NCBI GenBank assembly: GCA_013350335.1
Contig: CM023532.1
Location: 96,506,786 to 96,570,785 of the forward strand
Length of the DNA stretch: 64,000 nt
Source of the DNA: Chimonanthus salicifolius
Taxonomy: Eukaryota; Streptophyta; Magnoliopsida; Laurales; Calycanthaceae
Direction: 5' to 3'
In this document: positions 57,739 to 64,000 of the stretch, in pieces
Layout: every line of letters begins with the position of its first letter
Position numbering within the stretch: position 1 is the first letter of the stretch
Notes under the pieces: model-generated
Told to the model about the DNA's origin: nothing
What the model saw: the letters and a program-made list of their open reading frames with translations, nothing else
Databases searched by the model: none
Made by a program: the position numbers and the translations under genes

Positions 57739-58936
57739 GGCCAAACTGGACAAACTAGACATAGTGGACAAACTAGTAAAGTAAAAGAAGTTAACAAACA
57801 AGACAAATTGCATAAACTGAACAAACTGGACAAATTGGACTAACTGTAAAAAGTGTACAGATTAGCTAAATTCGACTAACTCGACAAAGTAGATAAACTT
57901 GACAACCTGGACAAACTAAACGAATTGGACAAATTAGATAAACTGGCCAAACTGGACAAATTGGACAAACAGAACCATATAGAAAAATTTGACAAACTAG
58001 AGAAACTGGACAAAGTGAACAAAGTGGACAAACTGGACGAACTGGACAAAGTGAACGAACTGGATAAAGTGGACAAACTCGACGAATTGGAAAAACTGGA
58101 CAAACATGACAAAGTTAACGAACTATAGAAAATTGACAAATTGGAAAAAGTGGACTAACTGGACAAACTGGACGAGTAGGACGAACTGGACAAACTGATC
58201 AAACAGGACGAACTTGACAAATTAGATAAACTGGACACACTGGACAAAATATACAAACTTGGACAAACTGAACAAAGTAGACAAATTAGAAAAAGTGGAC
58301 GAATAGGTCAAACTGGACAAATTGAATGAATTGGAAATAGTTGACAAATTTGTAAAACTGGACAAACAGGACAAAGTGGACAAACTAGTCAAACTGGACA
58401 AATTGGACAAATAGAACCACCTAGAAAAATTTGACAAACTAGAGAAACTGGACAAAGTGAACAAAGTGGACAAACTGGACAAACTGGACGAACTGGACAA
58501 ACTCGAGGAATTGGAGAAACTGGACAAACATGACAAAGTTGACGAACTATTGAAAATTGACATATTGGATAAAGTGGATAAAGTGGACTAACTGGACAAA
58601 CTGGACAACTAGGACGAATTAGACAAACTGGACAAATAGGGCGAACTGGACAAATTAAATAAACTGGACACACTGGACAAAATATACAAACTTGGACAAA
58701 CTGAACAAAGTAGACAAATTAGAAAAAGTGGACGAACAGGTCAAACTGGACAAATTGAACAAATTGTAAATAGTGGACAAATTTGTCAAACTGGACAAAC
58801 AAGACAAAGTGGACAAACTAGAAAAACTAGTCAAGTTGGACTAACAGGACAAACTGGACCAACTGAACAAAGTGGACAAACTAGAGTGGACAAATTAGAT
58901 AAACTGGACAAACTGGACAAATTCGACAAACTAGAT
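57739..58936 (+). repeat. 9-bp-unit array, array 4
   Basis: About 1.2 kb, Lys-Leu-Asp on the plus strand. The first part closely matches 47935-48690, including a non-unit stretch AAGAAGTTAACAAACAAGAC. The left seam lies in the viral leader, the right seam in ORF3 coding sequence (58937). It lacks continuous coding because TAA and TAG recur. Confidence 0.9.
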
Positions 58937-59314
58937 CAAAGAAATTGCTCGAGAAAAATCTCCCGAGCCAATGGACGTCTCTGTTGAATCTGTCAATTTT
59001 GAAGAAAAGATCAAGCAAATCTTAGAAGAATATCTTCCAAAGAAGAAAGGCAATATTCATGATTGGGATTCTAATCATGATCCAGATGAAAATCTTGATG
59101 ACGAAGTTGTGCCCCTTGAAAATCTCCATCCTCGTTGGGACCCAGACTCTCGTGTTAATCCCGACGGTTCAGTTACTGAGTATCTGCGTAGTGGAAATTT
59201 TTGGTACACATCTGCTAAAGAGAAAGGAAAAGAAAAGAAAAGGAATCGCAGCTGGCTAAATTATTTCGAAGAAATTCTGTTAAAGCTAAGGAATTGATGA
59301 AAAAGAAGATTTGA
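58937..59314 (+). pseudogene. EPRV ORF3 C-terminal fragment (upstream of copy F)
   Basis: It matches the last 125 or so residues of ORF3 of copy E: the acidic tail (VNFEEKIKQILEEYLPKKK and DWDSNHDPDENLDDE segments). A frameshift near 59240 disrupts the end. The 5' part is replaced by the array. It is followed 17 nt later by a primer-binding site. Confidence 0.8.
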
Positions 59315-59331
59315 TGCGATCCTCATCAACT

Positions 59332-59344
59332 TGGTATCAGAGCC
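59332..59344 (+). other. EPRV primer-binding site (copy F)
   Basis: TGGTATCAGAGCC, the same as at 57263. It lies between the ORF3 tail and the leader of copy F. Confidence 0.85.
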
Positions 59345-59943
59345 AGATTTGGTGTCATCTCTTTTGGTGGGGGTATATTGCTAGATGTTTTGCTGAGAAG
59401 AAAAGTAGCTAAAGTTGTCTTCAGTGAAGAATCTCCTTTTGTGAAAGTATGGCCAGATGTCATGCTTAAAAGAAAAGTTGCTAAAGTTAGTAGTCCCATC
59501 CAGTGTAAAGAAAGAGTTGGTGATAAAGAAGTAAAAGTAACTTCTGTGGGAAACATCCCATTTGGTCAAAAGTTGCTCCACTTATTGTACCTTTTTACTA
59601 TTGCCCCAAGTGGGAAATCCCTTTTGTAAAAGCTAGCTTGTTGGTTTGTGTCGGTAGAATTGCTTTTCCTGTTTGCTTTATTCTCTTGGTCGGAAGAGAA
59701 TATGTCTTTGGTGTCCTTGCTCCATCTATAAAAGGAGCTTGTGTTTTCATTTGTAAGCATCGATCCTTAGACCAAAAAATACCAAAGTCTTAGAATCTAA
59801 GTGTGAGTGTGAGCCTAAAATTTGGAGTGTGTTGAAAAGCTTGTATTCAGAGTTCTATTCTCAGTTTGTAAGTAATAAAGCTTTTATGAGTTTGATAATA
59901 TAAGTTTGTTATTATCTAATCATGTTGTTTCTTTTGCTAGAAT
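59345..59943 (+). promoter_or_regulatory. EPRV copy F leader with TATA box at 59727-59733
   Basis: Non-coding leader of about 600 nt. TATAAAA at 59727-59733 in the context CTCCATCTATAAAAGGAGC is the promoter candidate. The predicted intron follows. The first part (59345-59640) differs from copy E but keeps GGGAATC(T/C)C(C/T)TTTTGTAAA and CTCTTGGTCGG strings. Confidence 0.7.
59868..59940 (+). other. predicted leader intron, 73 nt (copy F)
   Basis: It starts GTAAGTAATAAAGC and ends TTTCTTTTGCTAG, with CTAAT before the AG; it is almost the same as copy B. The ORF1 ATG follows by 3 nt. Confidence 0.6.
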
Positions 59944-60147
59944 ATGTCTATTCGTCTTGCTTTACTTAAGAAGTATTATGATGATGTTCGAAGACTAAGA
60001 AGAATTGAAAGGCATATAGAAAATATCAGAAGGCATATGCAAATATGCACTCATAGAAATAATCCACGCCATCAAGAATATGAAATGCGAAGAATAATTT
60101 TAATTCAAGCGTATGCTGTGTTCCAATTAGAAGTATTCAGGACATAA
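59944..60147 (+). CDS. EPRV ORF1 (copy F)
   Basis: A 67-aa open frame starts MSIRLALLKKYYDDV; it is Arg-rich, with ICTHRNNPRHQ conserved. It ends at FRT with TAA, like copies A and C, so this shorter form is shared by three copies. It is followed 28 nt later by ORF2. Function unknown. Confidence 0.68.
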   Translation: MSIRLALLKKYYDDVRRLRRIERHIENIRRHMQICTHRNNPRHQEYEMRRIILIQAYAVFQLEVFRT

Positions 60148-60175
60148 TCAAAATTACAAGCAATGGCTTTCTGAG

Positions 60176-60412
60176 ATGCGTCCTCGTTCTGTTAGGAGAG
60201 AAAAATTATTACGTGATCTCAGACGTCGTGAAAATCAGCTTATAAGATTAGAAAATGCTATTCGACAAATAGACGAAAATATATCTTCAGAAAGATATCT
60301 TGTTATCCGCATACATACTATTAGGAGATCTATGTTAGTATCCTTGTGTAATTGTGTAAGAGAATATTGTAACCTTTTGAATGAAGAATTAGAATTATTA
60401 TCTCGTGTTTAA
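60176..60412 (+). CDS. EPRV ORF2 (copy F)
   Basis: A 78-aa open frame starts MRPRSVRREKLLRDL and ends ELELLSRV. It has the same length and helical composition as the other four copies. Function unknown. Confidence 0.7.
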   Translation: MRPRSVRREKLLRDLRRRENQLIRLENAIRQIDENISSERYLVIRIHTIRRSMLVSLCNCVREYCNLLNEELELLSRV

Positions 60413-60570
60413 ATCTTTGTGAAGACCCTTTATGAGTAGCGAGATGAATTAAATCTATTATCCAGGACCTGAAGTTTTTTAACCTAGTTGATTTATCCAA
60501 TTCTCTTTAGAGTTTTTATTTTCCTTCTTATTCTCCACTTTTGTACCTCGCTTATCTTCCAAAGAGTGTG

Positions 60571-60630
60571 GTCGCGTTGTAAGTCCCGCTTTTGGCTATG
60601 ATCAGGCATTAAGGGCTGTAAATCATTGAC
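60571..60630 (+). promoter_or_regulatory. conserved non-coding element upstream of polyprotein (copy F)
   Basis: GTCGCGTTGTAAGTCCCGCTT and GGGCTGTAAATCATTGACA, with the same spacing to the polyprotein start as in copy E. Confidence 0.5.
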
Positions 60631-60663
60631 AAAACTCTTTCTGCTTCTTACAAGCTACAAAGA

Positions 60664-62672
60664 TAGAAAATTCTAAAGGAAAAACAAAACTTTTTAAGAA
60701 TTGGTTTAAGTCATTTAAGCATCCTTCTAATAGGTCTACTTCATCTTCTTCATCATACCAGTCTGCCTTGACTAGAAAAAGAATATCCAGAAAAAACAAA
60801 AAATTCTGAAGAAAAGGTGTATGAAAACTTTGACCAAGCCATATCCAATTGGAAGATGCCAGCCCTGCCTGTAACAAAAATATATAGCAATGGCACATTT
60901 GAAGAACAAAATGATTACCACATTAAAACTGTTGAAGAAACTGTTTTCCTCTCTGGAGGAAAACAAACAATCAAAATCCTTGAAAGAAGAATTATTGAAC
61001 AAATCAGGACCAAATACAACTACCTACACATAAGATTAATTCAGGTAGGAATCAAACCACTGTTTCGATTAGGATTAAATGTTTCTGTAGGTGCTCATGT
61101 GCGAGATCAGAGACATGACGAGTTTGATGACTCTCTATATGCCACGATTGAATCAAGCCTCTGTCATGGACCTGTTTATTTTAATTGTTTCCCAAACATC
61201 ACAGTTGATGCTCATGATGACTATATCCTTGATTGTGTAACTATTGGATTCCAAAGTAAAGGATTAAAGATGAGTCCAAGAAGTAAACCCTTTGCTATAG
61301 TCTATTGTGTGTTCTACAATTCCATGATCTCTGTCTTTCCCATGATAGCCTACAATGATAAAGTTGATAAAGAAAAAACTACAGTCCTCATGGAAACAAA
61401 TTTTACTAATAATGTGTTTATCCCAAAAGTTATCAGCTGGGAAGAGGTTGTTCTCCCAGGAAATTGGCAGATAGAAGACGTCACTCCAAGAGTAAATGAA
61501 ATAACAGATTATTTACAAAGCATAGTCAAATTACCAAATGGTAATGTTGAAATCAATTTGAGGAGAAAAATGGAAAAAGCTAGGAGAAGTTTTGCCAGTT
61601 ATACGGAAGGAAAAAAAAGTTTTAGATTAGAAGAAATAGATGATGACTAAAAGAGTAGTGAAAAAGAAGAAACGGACCAAACGGTTTTTAGGAACAAAGA
61701 AAGTGGAATCGAACACCCTGTGTACAAAAGAACCTCATCAGAAAAAACCTACAACCCAAGTGAAAGTGATTTTCTCCAAGGAGTCATAAGAATGATTAGC
61801 ATTCAAAAGCCAGAAGAAACACCTACCAAAAAATTTGAAATTGATAAACCATATCTTAGAGAAAATTTGAAAAATCATCCTTTAAAAGATTGGTTCTTTA
61901 AAAGGTTTAACTCAGAATAAAAGGATAAAATGAGAGAATTATGGTATTACCAAATATAAGAAGAAGAAAGAAACATACCTTTCTTTGATTGGTTCATGGA
62001 ATATATTAAAAAGGGGAAAATCAAAGAAGAAGAAACTCAAAGCCCAAAACAAATAAGAGTTATAGGAAGAACAACAAGAACCTAGTAAGTCACTGAAGGA
62101 AAAGAAGTTCATAAATCTCACCCACCTTGGAAGAAACTTGATATTTCTGTCCCTAATACAGAAACTAAGAATTATGCCATGCCTGTAAAAAATGCATCTA
62201 GTTATGAATCAAAACTAGATCCAAATGCTAGAGACATAGGTATATTGGAGATATAATTGAACAAAACAATTACATCAATCTATGTCTATTAACCATTGGA
62301 GAACAAACAGATTGAATAGAAAGAACAATCAAATCAAAACCCGAATTCAATAAAGATAAAGAAGAAAAATTAGAAGAAAGTTTTGCCAATGCAGTATATG
62401 TTCCCAGACAATTACCTAAAGGGATTATTTTGCAAGAAGGACCATTCAAAATGACAGATGAAATGCCAAAGGAATTATCCAATAGGATGGAAAGCCTCAA
62501 TATGGGAGGAAAAGGATTCAGCATCCTAAGAGTCTCTGCTTCAGAGAATTTATTAATAAATCGTCTAAAGAAATGGAATCCCCAGGTAAAATTGACAGAG
62601 ACAAAGAATTATTATCCTACACCAACCCTTGTTGATCTACAACTCGAAGAGGCTCCATACACTTACACCTCA
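60664..62672 (+). pseudogene. EPRV copy F polyprotein, movement protein to capsid start, truncated
   Basis: The start codon is ATA instead of ATG at 60664. The movement-protein domain reads through 60817-61650 and ends at a TAA where copy E has a Gln codon. Further breaks are a TAA near 61918, stops near 61960 and 62083, and a frameshift near 62245. The text matches copy E to the PYTYTSE segment at 62672, where it is cut by a rearrangement. A deletion of about 30 nt in the leader (near 60774) is private to this copy. Confidence 0.85.
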
Positions 62673-62697
62673 GAAGTTCATAAATCTCACCCACCTT
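62673..62697 (+). other. 25-nt templated filler at a breakpoint
   Basis: GAAGTTCATAAATCTCACCC...ACCTT also occurs in place at about 62105-62131 within copy F. Here it sits between the end of copy F and the inverted copy G. Confidence 0.75.
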
Positions 62698-63445
62698 GTG
62701 ACCATATAAATCTTTTTTCACCTCAAATTTCCATTGGAGAATGTATGGAATATGGAACTTCGCAAAGAAACGAAGAGCATTAATCATATCGCAAGAGACC
62801 TTTTCTTCAACTTGGCCAAATTTAATAAACAGATAACGAAAATTATCAGGAAGGATTTTCCGGGAAGCACCAAAATGAGACCACCAAGTGAAGAGAAACC
62901 AGGATGGGAAATTGTGGTGAATAGGTGTGACATCAGGACTTTCTTCTTTGAACCTAATGAACCAAGAATGATTATACTAACGGTTTTGCCACATCAAAGC
63001 AATCTTCCAGGCATCAATTGAAAAAATCAGTCAAATTATAAAGTTGGGCTGATTTTGTCATGTAAAGAGGACCATCCCAATCTTCCTCAGTGAGGATTTT
63101 AAGAATAGTGAATTTTGAATAGGTGATGATACCATTTGCATTTTTGTTGTGGAAGATGAGGACGCTTTTCGTCTAATGTAAAATATTGAGATACCATTCA
63201 CAAGTTTTTCTTTTATAAGGGGAATAATAATGAAGCCCCTTGCCAAAGAGAAAATAAACATTATCTTCTACAGATCTTTCTTCCATAAGACAATCTAAAG
63301 TAACAAGAATTTTGTTACCGGTGTAAAGATATAATTCTGATTGGCTTGGGTCTTTTATTGGAGTGAAACCCTTTTGGCTTTCTTCTTGTTCTGCCAATTT
63401 CTCTTTTCCTTTCTTCTGAATGAATGGAGAAGAGCTACTTGCCAT
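62698..63445 (-). pseudogene. EPRV ORF3 (copy G), truncated
   Basis: The minus-strand start ATG at 63445 gives MASSSSPFIQKKGKEK. It is open to 63173, where a TAG replaces a Gln codon. It continues in relation to copy E to about 62698, where the QWKFEVKKDLYGH segment ends at the breakpoint. A deletion and frameshift near 63060 are likely. The C-terminal acidic tail is missing. Function as in copy E, unknown. Confidence 0.75.
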
Positions 63446-64000
63446 GTAGTCTTCCCTGAAGAAATTCTCTAGTAAGAAAATCGGGGAGAGAGTTAGAATT
63501 TCCATTGATAAATTCCATTTTGAATTCAAATACGAATAAAATGGCCTGCCAAAGGGCAAAAATCTCTTTAGAAACAAGATTCTTAACATCCTTTTCTAAG
63601 ATTTCTTTGGCTGCTTTGGCATCCTCTGATGAGAAATTCTTTGCTTAGTATATCATGTTGGAATTTTGTCACACAGAAGACGATTGCAAAAACTTCTTTT
63701 TTGATGGTTGAATATTTCTTTTGAGATTCATTCCAAATACTAGAATTGAATCTTATTAATTCTTCTTTTGAGTCTTTTAATTGTAAAAGAACTCCTCCAT
63801 ATCCGATATCTGAAGCGTCAGTCTGAACTATTTTGAAGGCTTCCGGATCAGATAAGCATCTACATGGCAAGTTTTTCACTCTTTCTTTAATCTTTCTTAC
63901 GGCTTTAGAATGATCTTCAGTCCATTCCTTAGGATTTTTCTTTAATCTTTCTTGGAGAGGTTTTCTATCTTTTGCCAAATCTTGATAGAAAAAGGCTACA
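63446..64000 (-). pseudogene. EPRV copy G polyprotein, RNase H end
   Basis: It runs from the right window edge leftward: the end of the reverse transcriptase region (FYQDLAKDRKPLQERLKKN) and RNase H (TDASDIGYGGVLLQ near 63825-63785; LIRFNSS; EVFAIVFCVTKFQHD). A frameshift near 63620 breaks the C-terminal part (63583-63978 is the longest open piece). The polyprotein stop overlaps the ORF3 start in the same 11-nt arrangement as copy E. It continues beyond the window. Confidence 0.85.

Noticed and set aside
57477..57833. Open frames of 118 and 175 aa on the minus strand of the EPRV leader (57477-57833 and 48836-49363)
   Set aside because: The strand is opposite to the virus and the frame runs through promoter and array sequence. 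It is repeated only because the leader is duplicated.
62734..63021. A plus-strand 95-aa frame at the copy F/G boundary
   Set aside because: It is the reverse strand of the ORF3 of copy G and starts at the breakpoint.
1..64000. Host protein-coding genes, tRNA or rRNA genes
   Set aside because: Every longer coding similarity is explained by EPRV, copia, or MULE sequence. The tRNA-like strings are primer-binding sites only.

Overview
This window is repeat-dominated, non-genic DNA from a land-plant nuclear genome. The evidence is a plant-type (TTTAGGG-like) telomere-related array, plant LTR retrotransposons (gypsy-type long LTRs and a Ty1/copia element), a Mutator-like element (MULE), a small hAT-like element, and many copies of one endogenous pararetrovirus (EPRV, Caulimoviridae). 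I see no convincing ordinary host gene, tRNA or rRNA. The species and the exact virus genus cannot be settled from the sequence alone.

The EPRV family. One almost complete unit (copy E, 48694-57334, about 8.64 kb) gives the genome plan: leader with TATA box and a 70-73 nt intron-like segment; two tiny coupled ORFs (ORF1 about 67-76 aa, ORF2 78 aa); a conserved non-coding element; one long polyprotein (movement protein, capsid region with CCHC knuckle, aspartic protease, reverse transcriptase, RNase H; about 1,911 codons); ORF3 (439 aa, unknown function) overlapping the polyprotein end by 11 nt; then a Met-tRNA primer-binding site. Other copies: A (minus, 1-6300), B (plus, 6338-7647), C (plus, 22820-34744), D (minus fragment, 36669-37868), an ORF3 tail plus copy F (plus, 58937-62672) and G (minus, 62698-64000). 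All are inactivated by stops, frameshifts, deletions or insertions.

Layout. 1-6300: copy A, split by a 2.8 kb solo LTR with AAAGC target duplication. 6300-7647: copy B, head to head with A. 7648-14035: a long LTR-like element that received a second solo LTR (8166-11366, GAAGG duplication) and carries eight roughly 38-bp palindromes. 14036-16663: truncated copia element (gag plus 1.49 kb LTR). 16664-22719: 6 kb degenerate telomere-like array ending at a 100-N gap. 22820-34744: copy C, whose first 7.4 kb is an inverted duplicate of 1-5890 sharing the same LTR insertion, with an additional 1.49 kb hAT-like insertion. 34745-48690: arrays of a 9-bp unit (AAACTGGAC, Lys-Leu-Asp) enclosing copy D and a complete 7.17 kb MULE (37987-45152, 9-bp target duplication). 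48694-64000: copy E, another 9-bp-unit array, copy F, a templated-filler junction and copy G.

The most unusual signal is the 9-bp-unit array. It abuts the EPRV at several places and, in copy D, lies between the capsid and protease parts of the polyprotein, with one seam in the Lys-Leu-Asp reading frame. The leader intron-like element, the conserved tiny ORFs and the nearly intact copy E are the other points worth attention.
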